Shown here piece after piece: positions 1-8,716 of a stretch of DNA of 64,000 nucleotides. Location: positions 3,596,001 through 3,660,000 of the forward strand of contig NZ_CP046401.1 of assembly GCF_009762775.1 (NCBI RefSeq), given 5' to 3'. The position numbers were made by a program, and so were the translations under genes. This stretch comes from Maribellus comscasis. Its GTDB lineage: Bacteria > Bacteroidota > Bacteroidia > Bacteroidales > Prolixibacteraceae. The notes below the pieces were generated by a model. The model had not been told where the DNA came from and made no database searches. It saw only the letters and a list, made by a program, of their open reading frames with translations. Numbering within the stretch: the stretch's first letter is position 1; each line of letters starts with the position of its first letter.

Positions 1-1658
1 AAACCGGGGAGTATTCTTCTAATCCAATTTCCGTGGCACAGTCAACAGGGAGATCGTTAAGCTATTCCACAAGCCGCTTTCAGAGTATTACAACACAGTC
101 GTTGTTGCGCTACAACTGGTCAATCGACAACCATTCGGTAAATGCGCTGCTGGGGTGGCAAACCGAAGAAAAGAAATCAGAAGGATTCAATACAAAACGG
201 GAAGATTTTTTAAGCGATGCAGTTCTCAGTTTAGACGTTGGAGGAGTAGAAACAGGGTTAACAAACAATTCTGATGCAAGCGAATCAAGCAACCTGTCGG
301 CACTTGGAAGAATAAATTACGATTACAAAGGGCGCTACCTTATTGAATTTTCCTTTCGAAACGACTGGTCTTCGAATTTTGCAAAGGGCTACAGAAGCGG
401 GTTTTTCCCTTCCTTCTCGCTGGGCTGGAATGTTAAGGAAGAAGAATTTATGGCAGGTATTGAAAAAATTAGTTTGCTAAAACTACGTGGAGCCTGGGGC
501 GAAGTTGGTCTAGATAACGTTTCTGCGCTCTCCTTTATTCAGCGTGTTAATCAAAATAACGGTTACCCGTGGTCAACCGGAATGGAACCGGGATTGGTAA
601 TTGCTAATTATGCCAGCCCTGAGTTAACATGGGAAACACATAAAAAAATAAACCTGGGGGTAGACATTGGATTGTATGATGGCAAAATAAGTGTTATGGC
701 CGATGTGTTTAGAAACCGCATATATGATATTCTTGCCGATGTGCAAATAGCACAGGAATTTGGGCTGCCTGCACCCAGTGTAAACCGGCGCTCTCAGGAA
801 TACAAAGGTTGGGAATTGATTGTAACTCACAAAAATAACATCGGGGATTTCAGATATACCGTTTCACTTAACGCAACCAATGTCCGTTCGGAGTGGCTGT
901 CATTGGGCGGAGAAGAGCCTAATTATGGCAGCAGTCTGAGAGAAGAGGGATTTCCGGTTGGAATCGCTTATGGCTATCGGGCCGACGGATTGATAGCCAG
1001 CCAGGAAGAACTGGATGAGTATGTAAGTACACACACTTTTGAAGGCCCCAATGCATCATTGCTTTATGTAGGTGCTCCTAAACTGGTCGACATTAGCGGA
1101 CCTGATGGTACCCCCGATGGTCAGATTGATGCGACTTATGATCGCGAAATTATTGAGGATTTAAGAGGGAATTACCGGATAGGTGGACAGTTGGGGCTTG
1201 CTTATAAATCCTTTAGCTTTTCTGCTGTCGTCAGCGGAGTTCTCAACCGAACAATTTATGCAACAGGAGGACAGTCAAATCAACATTTTTCAGGTGGCGT
1301 AGGGAATGCTTTTGCCGTACATCTGAAAAGTTTTGATCCCGATAATCCGGATAGAGAAGCTGCCTATCCTTTGGTGCGGTCAGGTTTAATTAATTACGAC
1401 AGATCCAGCTATTGGATGAGGAACGCAAGCTATTTAAGGGTCAGAAATATGAACCTCAGCTACGCTGTTAATAAAAAATGGTTTCAAAAGACACGGTTCC
1501 TGAAAAAGGCAGATTTTTTTGTGTCGGTAGAGAATCCGTTTATCTTATGCGATAACTTTTATGCCAGTGATTATGGCTGGGATCCGGAATTGGGAATCGG
1601 AGAAGTTGATTATCCATTACCCCGTACCTTTACTTTTGGCGCAAATTTTACTTTCTAA
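1..1658 (+). CDS. SusC-family TonB-dependent outer-membrane receptor, C-terminal part (5' end outside window)
   Basis: This is the C-terminal portion of a SusC/RagA-type TonB-dependent transporter, which imports oligosaccharides across the outer membrane together with its SusD partner. The frame is open to the left edge of the window (first complete codon at position 3), so the GTG at 33 is not a real start. What remains is the beta-barrel: alternating aromatic strands, segments such as YLIEFSFRNDWSSNFA and GFFPSFSLGWNV typical of SusC barrels, and a C-terminal strand ending in Phe (FTFGANFTF), as expected for BAM-inserted proteins. The plug, the carboxypeptidase-like domain and any STN domain lie outside the window. 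The susD gene follows after 11 bp. Family assignment is firm; the substrate is inferred only from the neighbouring sulfatases and alpha-galactosidase. Confidence 0.93.
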   Translation, partial: TGEYSSNPISVAQSTGRSLSYSTSRFQSITTQSLLRYNWSIDNHSVNALLGWQTEEKKSEGFNTKREDFLSDAVLSLDVGGVETGLTNNSDASESSNLSALGRINYDYKGRYLIEFSFRNDWSSNFAKGYRSGFFPSFSLGWNVKEEEFMAGIEKISLLKLRGAWGEVGLDNVSALSFIQRVNQNNGYPWSTGMEPGLVIANYASPELTWETHKKINLGVDIGLYDGKISVMADVFRNRIYDILADVQIAQEFGLPAPSVNRRSQEYKGWELIVTHKNNIGDFRYTVSLNATNVRSEWLSLGGEEPNYGSSLREEGFPVGIAYGYRADGLIASQEELDEYVSTHTFEGPNASLLYVGAPKLVDISGPDGTPDGQIDATYDREIIEDLRGNYRIGGQLGLAYKSFSFSAVVSGVLNRTIYATGGQSNQHFSGGVGNAFAVHLKSFDPDNPDREAAYPLVRSGLINYDRSSYWMRNASYLRVRNMNLSYAVNKKWFQKTRFLKKADFFVSVENPFILCDNFYASDYGWDPELGIGEVDYPLPRTFTFGANFTF

Positions 1659-1669
1659 ATTGAATCGAC

Positions 1670-3415
1670 ATGAAAAAAAGTATTTTATACATCATATTAT
1701 TCACATTCGCATTTACAGGTTGCGAAGAATTTCTGGACAAGAACCCATTGAATCAGTACTCTGTTTCAACTGTTTATACTACTGAACAGGATATACGTTT
1801 TGCATTAAACGGGTTGTACCGTCAGTTGCAGGGTTTTAACACGGGGGGAAATGTAAACCAAAGCGAATATATTTATTCCATGTGGACCGATGATGCCTAT
1901 CACCGGGCAGGTGGGAACCAATCCTCTGATCTCGACTTTAGCCCAAGTAAAAAAGTTCTGGGTTACGATTGGGAAACGAGATACACAACCATAAGGGATG
2001 TAAACGAATTTTTAGCCCGTGCACCACAGGCCGAGGAAAATTTTTCCGACCCTGAATTGTACAATCGTTATATTGCAGAGGCTCGTTTTATTCGGGCGAT
2101 GAATTATGCCCGCTTAAATTTTCTGTTTGGAGCTGTGCCGTTGCTAACAGAGCCTACTGAACCCGATTTTTTTCCAAAAAGGGCCACACGCGAGAAGGTT
2201 TTTGATTTTGTAAATTCCGAACTGGATGAAATCGCTGAAATTTTACCTGAAACATATGAAGATGCCGGTGACGAAGTGCGAATAACAAGAGGGGCAGCGT
2301 TGGCGCTTAAAGCACGCCATTTGTTAAATGCAATTGACTGGTATCCCGATAAAGCATATTTATATACGGGTGCAGCAGAAGCTGCGGGCGAGGTTTATAA
2401 CACCGGGATTTATAGCCTGGACCCCGGAAAAGAAGGTTATCAAATGTTGTTTACCCGCGAATCGGCCAATGGCGCGTCAAACGGGGTAATATTAACAATT
2501 AACTATAACCGCGATTTTAAAAACCATGCTTACGAACTTGTTATTTTGCCTAAAGGAGCATTTTCCGGAACCAGATCAAACAACAGTAATTATATTGGAG
2601 CAACCAGTTCGCTGATTGAAGCTTACCAGGTAAAATCAAACGGGCTGGCAATTTCAAATGCTGAATCGGGTTATGATGCTGCAAATCCGTGGGATAACAG
2701 GGATCCTCGCCTGGATATAACAATTTTGAAAAGCGGAGATATTATTCCTGCTAAAGGAGGCGATGGTGTAAACGATTTATATGTTTTTGATCCTCATCCC
2801 AAAAAAGATCCTACGGTAACATTGGAAAGCGGCGTTACTGTTGAATCCGTGAAAACGGATGATGTAAATAAAAACGGAATAAATAAAACAGGTTACAATT
2901 TTCAAAAATACATGGATTTTGATTTTATTGAACCTCAAAGTGGCGATATCCAGTACCATTTTATCCGTTTTGCCGAAGTTGTTTTAATGTATGCCGAAGC
3001 TGTTCTTGGAAAAGATCAAAATATAGGCCTTGCCATGTCTTTGGTTGATGAGATTCGTGACCGTGTTGGTATGCCTTCTGTTAGCACCAGTTATGGCAGT
3101 GTTGGCAGTGTTGACCAGGCGCTGGATATTATTTTACAGGAAAGAAGAATTGAATTTGCTCTCGAAGGCCCGCAACGTTTTTTCGACATCCGCAGGCATC
3201 GTTTGGGGGAACAACTGTTTTCTGAAACCAATGTCTACGGAATACCGTTGGGAGACAACAGGAACGCAAATGCAAATGTGTTGGATGGCGACCTGGATGA
3301 TTCTAAGAAAATTATCGTAGGAACGCGAACTTTTACCGCCGACCAGTATTATCTGTGGTCTATTCCTCTTGATGCCATTGAACAAAATCCAAATTTATCG
3401 GAAGATCCCGAATAA
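1670..3415 (+). CDS. SusD/RagB-family glycan-binding lipoprotein
   Basis: Surface lipoprotein of 581 aa that caps the SusC barrel and binds the incoming glycan. The N-terminus carries a type II signal (hydrophobic stretch then FTGC, lipidated Cys about residue 18) followed by the common EEFLDKNPL segment. Recognisable SusD features are the N-terminal block with the RFIRAMNYARLNFLFGAVPLL tetratricopeptide-like helix and the C-terminal block RRIEFALEGPQRFFDIRRH followed by LWSIPLDAIEQNPNL, which are classic for the family. It lies 11 bp after the SusC gene and is almost certainly co-transcribed with it. A strong hairpin directly downstream (3425-3462) may reduce read-through into the sulfatases. 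The glycan bound is not predictable from sequence alone. Confidence 0.95.
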   Translation: MKKSILYIILFTFAFTGCEEFLDKNPLNQYSVSTVYTTEQDIRFALNGLYRQLQGFNTGGNVNQSEYIYSMWTDDAYHRAGGNQSSDLDFSPSKKVLGYDWETRYTTIRDVNEFLARAPQAEENFSDPELYNRYIAEARFIRAMNYARLNFLFGAVPLLTEPTEPDFFPKRATREKVFDFVNSELDEIAEILPETYEDAGDEVRITRGAALALKARHLLNAIDWYPDKAYLYTGAAEAAGEVYNTGIYSLDPGKEGYQMLFTRESANGASNGVILTINYNRDFKNHAYELVILPKGAFSGTRSNNSNYIGATSSLIEAYQVKSNGLAISNAESGYDAANPWDNRDPRLDITILKSGDIIPAKGGDGVNDLYVFDPHPKKDPTVTLESGVTVESVKTDDVNKNGINKTGYNFQKYMDFDFIEPQSGDIQYHFIRFAEVVLMYAEAVLGKDQNIGLAMSLVDEIRDRVGMPSVSTSYGSVGSVDQALDIILQERRIEFALEGPQRFFDIRRHRLGEQLFSETNVYGIPLGDNRNANANVLDGDLDDSKKIIVGTRTFTADQYYLWSIPLDAIEQNPNLSEDPE

Positions 3416-3424
3416 TAAGAATAC

Positions 3425-3462
3425 AATACGGTCTTCTGTTTTTTTTTTCGGAAGACTGTATT
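3425..3462 (+). terminator. Hairpin after susD (terminator or attenuator)
   Basis: Arms AATACGGTCTTCTG and CGGAAGACTGTATT pair over 14 bp with two G-U wobbles around an all-T loop, and a T-rich tract follows shortly (AAATTTTTTTG). It sits between susD and the first sulfatase, so it could give partial termination and make SusC/SusD more abundant than the downstream enzymes. Confidence 0.6.
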
Positions 3463-3478
3463 CAACAAATTTTTTTGA

Positions 3479-4903
3479 ATGAAAAACAAAGTAATATTAC
3501 TGATTTTTTTTATCGCTTTCTGTGCGAGTGTTGGCAAGACTGCACCAAATAAAAAAGGTACCAAACCCAACATCATCTATATCCTTGCCGACGATTTAGG
3601 ATATGGCGACCTGGGGTGTTACGGACAAGAAGTAATAAAAACACCCAATATTGATAATCTCGCAAGGGAAGGCATGCAGTTTACACAACACTATGCCGGG
3701 AGCACGGTGTGTGCACCTTCGCGCAGCACATTATTAACCGGGCAACACACCGGGCATACCTATGTCCGTTTTAACGGTGACTTTCAAATGCGTCCCGACC
3801 CGGAGGATATTACCGTTGCGAGATATCTGAAAGAAGCCGGATATGCAACAGCAATGATTGGAAAATCGAGCACCGGGTGTTTGACAACTCCGGGACAACC
3901 CAATGAGAAAGGTTTTGACCTCTTTTTTGGCTATCTGGGGCACGGCCAGGCGCATGCTTATTTCCCCAAATATTTGCACCGGAACAGAGAACAGATTGAC
4001 TTTCCCGGGAACGGTGGATCTGAAACATGGCGGGGCAAAACCTATAGCCCGGATTTGATGCTGGAGGAGGCTCTTGAGTTTATTAAGGAAGAAAAAGAAA
4101 AAGATAAGCCTTTCTTTTTGTTTTATGCATCAACGCTTCCTCATGCGCAGATGTGGGCTCCCGAAGAGTTTGAAAAGCCTTACAAAGGCAAATTTGAAGA
4201 AACACCCTTTATGGGCAAAAAAACCGGAAGAAGCCCTCACTATGGTGTAACTCTAACTCCAAATGCAACCACTGCCGCGATGATTTCCAGGCTCGACTGG
4301 GAAGTTGGAAAAATTTTAGAACAACTAAAGAAAATGGGCATTGACGATAATACTGTTATTATGTTTTCAAGCGATAACGGGCCACATCAGGAAGGAGGAA
4401 GAAGCCCTGAATTTTTTAATAGCTCGGGCCCTTTCCGGGGTATCAAAAGAGATTTATATGAGGGCGGTATAAGAATGCCTTTTATTGTAAAATGGCCGGG
4501 AACAGTTGAACCGGGCGCAAAATCAGAACACATAAGTGCTTTTTGGGATGTTTTGCCAACACTGACAGATATTGCCGGAGCAAAAACACCAAAAGATATC
4601 GATGGAATCTCTTTTCTGCCAACTTTAAAAGGAAAAGCTAAAAAGCAGAAGGAACACGAATATCTGTATTGGGAGTTTTATGAAAGAGGAGGCAAGCAAG
4701 CCGTGCGAAAAGGGAATTGGAAAGCCATAAAACAAAATGTATCAAAAAATCCCGGGGTGGCAATTGAGTTATATGATTTGAGCAAAGACCCCAAAGAGTT
4801 AAATAACCTTGCTGACGATCATCCCAGGATCGTAAAAGAAATGGCTGAAATATTTAATACAGCGCGTGTGGAATCGTCTTTGAAACCATTGTTTAAATAC
4901 TAA
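3479..4903 (+). CDS. S1-family sulfatase (arylsulfatase type)
   Basis: Secreted or periplasmic sulfatase of 474 aa that hydrolyses sulfate esters, presumably on a sulfated glycan imported by the adjacent SusCD. Visible features are an N-terminal signal peptide (residues 1 to about 20), metal ligands D38-D39 in ILADDLGYGD, the CAPSR signature with Cys78 as the residue converted to formylglycine, K129, a His in STLPHAQ, the SSDNG metal-ligand motif, and a Lys in FRGIKRDLYEGGIRMP. Maturation needs a formylglycine-generating enzyme or anSME, which is not in this window. The segment after K129 reads SSTG where many S1 enzymes have WG or WH. That may be a subfamily feature or altered specificity. 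S1 subfamily and target position of the sulfate are not assigned. Confidence 0.93.
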   Translation: MKNKVILLIFFIAFCASVGKTAPNKKGTKPNIIYILADDLGYGDLGCYGQEVIKTPNIDNLAREGMQFTQHYAGSTVCAPSRSTLLTGQHTGHTYVRFNGDFQMRPDPEDITVARYLKEAGYATAMIGKSSTGCLTTPGQPNEKGFDLFFGYLGHGQAHAYFPKYLHRNREQIDFPGNGGSETWRGKTYSPDLMLEEALEFIKEEKEKDKPFFLFYASTLPHAQMWAPEEFEKPYKGKFEETPFMGKKTGRSPHYGVTLTPNATTAAMISRLDWEVGKILEQLKKMGIDDNTVIMFSSDNGPHQEGGRSPEFFNSSGPFRGIKRDLYEGGIRMPFIVKWPGTVEPGAKSEHISAFWDVLPTLTDIAGAKTPKDIDGISFLPTLKGKAKKQKEHEYLYWEFYERGGKQAVRKGNWKAIKQNVSKNPGVAIELYDLSKDPKELNNLADDHPRIVKEMAEIFNTARVESSLKPLFKY

Positions 4904-5065
4904 TTTTGAAGAAATAACAGCATGGACAATAACTGGTATCTGAAAAGGTAGTTTTTAGTTTGGTTAAGCCAGTTGTTTCCGTGCTAAAATAGATCGAGAT
5001 GAAACGAGCATGATTTTCAAATTTTTAATTAACTCATTAACCGGTAATTATAAAATTTTAAACAG

Positions 5066-6478
5066 ATGAAAAAATTAAGTCTTTTAGTCCTTGTCTTAAT
5101 CTTTGCCTGCGGAGGTAAATTGAAGGCAGAAGAAAAACCCAATATCGTTTTTATATTAATCGATGATATGGGATGGAAAGATGTTGGATTTATGGGCTCG
5201 GAATTTTACGAAACCCCCAACATAGATAAACTGGCAGATAAAGGGATGCGTTTTACACAGGCTTATGCAAATGCTGCCAATTGTGCTCCAACACGTTCCT
5301 GTATTTTAAGCGGACAATATACTCCACGTCACGGCGTGTATACGGTTGGAAATTCCAATCGCGGAAAAGCTCAGTTACGGCGGTTGTTGGCATATGAAAA
5401 CTCGTTAAGTATTTCGCTCGACAAAATTACCATTGCCGAAGCACTAAAACCTGCCGGTTATGTAAGTGCCGCAATTGGGAAATGGCATGTCGGAAATACA
5501 CCTCAGGAACAAGGCTTTGATTTTGGTATAGACCGCGATGAAATGGGGTACAAAGGCCATTTAAAAGAAGGAGCGGCTTACCTCGCCGATAGTCTTACGG
5601 ATATTGCAATCAATTTTATAGAAAAGAACAATCCAAAAGAAACAGGGAAGCCGTTTTTTGTTTATTTGGCGCACCATTCAGTGCATACTCCCATTCAGGC
5701 AAAGGAAGGTTACAGCAAAAAGTATGAAAAGAAAGAGGGGGTAGGGTGCCAAAGCCAGGCGGAATATGCGGCTATGGTTCAGAGTGTTGACGAAAGTGTT
5801 GCCCGGATTAACAACTCGCTGGAAGAACTGGGATTAAGCGAAAATACCATTCTGATATTCTTTTCGGATAACGGAGGCCACGGTACTTACACTTGTCAGA
5901 GGCCGCTACGGGGTGGGAAAGGCATGTATTACGAAGGAGGAATCAGGGAACCGATGTTTGTTTACTGGCCCGGAACCGTTAAAGCTGGAACAAGTTGCGG
6001 GCAGCCCGTAATCAGTACCGATTTTTATCCTACTTTTTTAAAATTGGCAGGAGCTGAAACTCCCCAAAATTATACCCTCGACGGCGCAGATATTACTCCT
6101 TTGTTCAGGGGAAAGAATTCGTTAAAAAGGGAACCTTTATTCTGGTACTTTCCTGCTTATTTGCAAGCCTACAGCGGATTGACCGATGAGTCCAGAGATC
6201 CGGCTTTTCGTACCCGTCCGGTGAGTGTTATCCGCGATGGCGACTGGAAACTCCTGCTCTTTCATGAAGAATGGAGCCTTGACGGCGGCAGAGAGAAAAT
6301 TTCAACAAATAATTCGGTTGAATTATACAATCTCAAAAAAGATATTAGTGAAACAACCAATCTTGCAAATATTGAAACAAAAAAGCGGGATGAATTGCTT
6401 GAAAAATTATTCCGCTTGCAGGAAAAAACAGGAGCATCGATAGTTAACAATCCCAATCCAAAATATAAAAGTGAATAG
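5066..6478 (+). CDS. S1-family sulfatase
   Basis: Sulfatase of 470 aa with an N-terminal export signal. A Cys at residue 15 (LIFAC) could make it a lipoprotein, though the lipobox is not ideal. Metal ligands are D33-D34 (LIDDMGWKD). The active-site signature is CAPTR with Cys73, followed by SGQYTPRHGVYTVG. Further family motifs are GKWHVG (catalytic Lys and His), HHSVHTPI, FFSDNGGHG and LRGGKGMYYEGGIREP. All catalytic positions seem intact, in contrast to the preceding sulfatase with its altered Lys loop. The gap of 162 bp to the previous gene holds no clear terminator or promoter. It is probably part of the same PUL operon and acts on a different sulfate position or linkage than its paralogues. 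Confidence 0.93.
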   Translation: MKKLSLLVLVLIFACGGKLKAEEKPNIVFILIDDMGWKDVGFMGSEFYETPNIDKLADKGMRFTQAYANAANCAPTRSCILSGQYTPRHGVYTVGNSNRGKAQLRRLLAYENSLSISLDKITIAEALKPAGYVSAAIGKWHVGNTPQEQGFDFGIDRDEMGYKGHLKEGAAYLADSLTDIAINFIEKNNPKETGKPFFVYLAHHSVHTPIQAKEGYSKKYEKKEGVGCQSQAEYAAMVQSVDESVARINNSLEELGLSENTILIFFSDNGGHGTYTCQRPLRGGKGMYYEGGIREPMFVYWPGTVKAGTSCGQPVISTDFYPTFLKLAGAETPQNYTLDGADITPLFRGKNSLKREPLFWYFPAYLQAYSGLTDESRDPAFRTRPVSVIRDGDWKLLLFHEEWSLDGGREKISTNNSVELYNLKKDISETTNLANIETKKRDELLEKLFRLQEKTGASIVNNPNPKYKSE

Positions 6479-6516
6479 GTTGATTCTAAACAAAATATGC
6501 TAAAGAATTTACAATA

Positions 6517-8703
6517 ATGCAAAAAATCTTCATCGTTCTTTTTTTTCTTTTTATAGGTGTACAGATAAATGCACAGGTAATCCACATTGAGACAAAAAAT
6601 ACATCACTTGTTTTTAGTGTTTCAAAAAATGGGAAAGTATATCAATCGCATTATGGCCGGCATTTAAAATCAGTAAAAGGAATTGAAAAGATACAGTCGT
6701 ATATAAGCGAAATATACCCCTCTTTTGGAAACGGAAGTTCCGACGAAATGGCTGTTATTGTAACACATTCTGATGGAACAATGGCTACTGATTTGTTTTA
6801 TCAGTCACACGAGCAGAAGCAAACAGGTGATGTGCAGGAAACAATCATTCACCTGAAGGACAAAAAACTTCCTTTTTTTGTCGATTTGTATTTTCGTGCT
6901 TATCAGGAAGAAAATGTAATTGAACAAAACGTTGTAATTTCTCATCAGGAGAAAGGCGAAGTGCGTTTGGATCGGTTTGCTTCCTCGGCACTGGCGTTTA
7001 AAGCTGAAAGTTATTATCTGACACATTTTAACGGCAGCTGGGCCCGCGAGATGCACATGAGTGAGGAAAAATTAAGCAACGGTGTAAAAAGTATTGAAAC
7101 CAGGCGGGGAGTGCGTACTACCGAATATGAAAATCCTTCATTTGTTATGGCTTTAAACCAGGCGGCGAGCGAAGACAATGGAGAGGTAATAATGGGAGCG
7201 CTTGCCTGGATGGGAAACTATAAACTGTCTTTTCAGATCGACGACCAGGAAAGATGTCAGTTTATTGGAGGAATTAATCCTTTTGCATCGGCTTATACAA
7301 TTTCCGCCGGTGAGAAATTTGAAACTCCGCGGATGATATTAACTTATAGCTCAAGCGGTAAAAATCAGGCATCAATTAATCTGCACCGCTGGGCGCGAAA
7401 ATACAATCTTCAGGATGGAAATACCATCAGGCCAATTGTTTTAAACAGTTGGGAAGGTGCATATTTTAATTTCGATGCCAATCGCTTAAAAGAAATGATG
7501 GATGGAGCAGCCGAGATGGGTGTGGAAATTTTTGTTTTGGATGATGGCTGGTTTGGAAATAAATATCCCCGCAATTCGGATAAAGCCGGGTTGGGTGACT
7601 GGCAGGTAAACCGGAAAAAACTTCCGGCAGGTATCGACGATCTGATTGATTACGCAGAAAAAAAAAGGATGAAGTTTGGTATTTGGGTTGAACCCGAGAT
7701 GGTAAATCCAAAAAGTGAATTGGCTGAAAATCATCCGGAATGGATCATTCAGCGAAAAAATAAGCGCGAGCCGATGTTAACGAGAAATCAGCTATTGTTA
7801 GATCTGGCAAATCCAAAAGTACAGGATTTTGTGTTTGGAATAATTGATGATTTGTTAAGTGAACATTCACGTATCGCCTATATAAAATGGGATGCAAACC
7901 GGCATATTCAAAATTTTGGATCGACTTTTCTGGATGATGATAAACAATCGCATTTATGGATTGACTATACACGAGGATTGGAGTCCGTATTTTTTCGTTT
8001 GCAGGAAAAATATCCAGGAATAATTTTTCAGGCTTGTTCCTCCGGTGGCGGACGTGTCGATTTTTCATCGATGAAATATACACACGAATTTTGGGCAAGC
8101 GACGATACCGATCCTTACGAGCGTTTATTTATTCAATGGGGAACAAACCATATTTACCCGCCAATTGCAACGGCAGCCCATGTTACCAAATCTCCCAACC
8201 ATCAAACCGGGCGTGAAACTTCGTTAAAGTTCAGGTTTGATGTCGCTTTCGGTGGCAGATTTGGCATGGAATTGCGACCCGATGATTTGGAATCGGAGCA
8301 GGTAGATTATGCAAAATCGGCCATAAAACTTTACAAGGAAATCAGGCCGGTTATTCAGTTTGGAGATCTGTACCGTTTGCAATCGCCTTATGATACTGAT
8401 GGTTTTGCTTCAATAAACTATGTGTTGCCCGATAAATTGGAAGCAATTTTAATGGTTTACAGTCACGAATTCCACCGGCGTGTGGAAAGAGCAGCCGTAA
8501 AAATGAAAGGCCTGGATGAGGATGCTTTATATAAAATTACAGAACTGAATAAAACGGCAAAAAGACCACACATTGTTTTTGATAACCAAATAATTTCAGG
8601 TTCGGTTTTAATGAATACCGGTTTTAAAGTTAACCTGAAAAAACCACTGGAAAGTGCCGTTTTTAAAGTCGAAAAGGTGACCGGGGAATCGTCTGCTAAT
8701 TAG
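6517..8703 (+). CDS. GH36 alpha-galactosidase
   Basis: Secreted glycoside hydrolase of 728 aa that removes terminal alpha-linked galactose. It has a signal peptide (residues 1 to about 19, ending INAQ), an N-terminal beta-sandwich domain, and a central (beta/alpha)8 domain containing WEGAYFNFD, LDDGWFGNKYPRNSDKAGLGDW and EPEMVNP, all typical of GH36. The nucleophile is predicted as Asp459 in YIKWDANRH and the acid/base as Asp529 in WASDDTDPYE. Their spacing of 70 residues equals that of characterised GH36 enzymes. The gene lies between sulfatase genes, so it probably acts on alpha-galactose exposed after desulfation. GH27 is excluded by length and motif layout. Substrate beyond alpha-galactoside is unknown. 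Confidence 0.94.
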   Translation: MQKIFIVLFFLFIGVQINAQVIHIETKNTSLVFSVSKNGKVYQSHYGRHLKSVKGIEKIQSYISEIYPSFGNGSSDEMAVIVTHSDGTMATDLFYQSHEQKQTGDVQETIIHLKDKKLPFFVDLYFRAYQEENVIEQNVVISHQEKGEVRLDRFASSALAFKAESYYLTHFNGSWAREMHMSEEKLSNGVKSIETRRGVRTTEYENPSFVMALNQAASEDNGEVIMGALAWMGNYKLSFQIDDQERCQFIGGINPFASAYTISAGEKFETPRMILTYSSSGKNQASINLHRWARKYNLQDGNTIRPIVLNSWEGAYFNFDANRLKEMMDGAAEMGVEIFVLDDGWFGNKYPRNSDKAGLGDWQVNRKKLPAGIDDLIDYAEKKRMKFGIWVEPEMVNPKSELAENHPEWIIQRKNKREPMLTRNQLLLDLANPKVQDFVFGIIDDLLSEHSRIAYIKWDANRHIQNFGSTFLDDDKQSHLWIDYTRGLESVFFRLQEKYPGIIFQACSSGGGRVDFSSMKYTHEFWASDDTDPYERLFIQWGTNHIYPPIATAAHVTKSPNHQTGRETSLKFRFDVAFGGRFGMELRPDDLESEQVDYAKSAIKLYKEIRPVIQFGDLYRLQSPYDTDGFASINYVLPDKLEAILMVYSHEFHRRVERAAVKMKGLDEDALYKITELNKTAKRPHIVFDNQIISGSVLMNTGFKVNLKKPLESAVFKVEKVTGESSAN

Positions 8704-8716
8704 AATAGTTTTTGAA

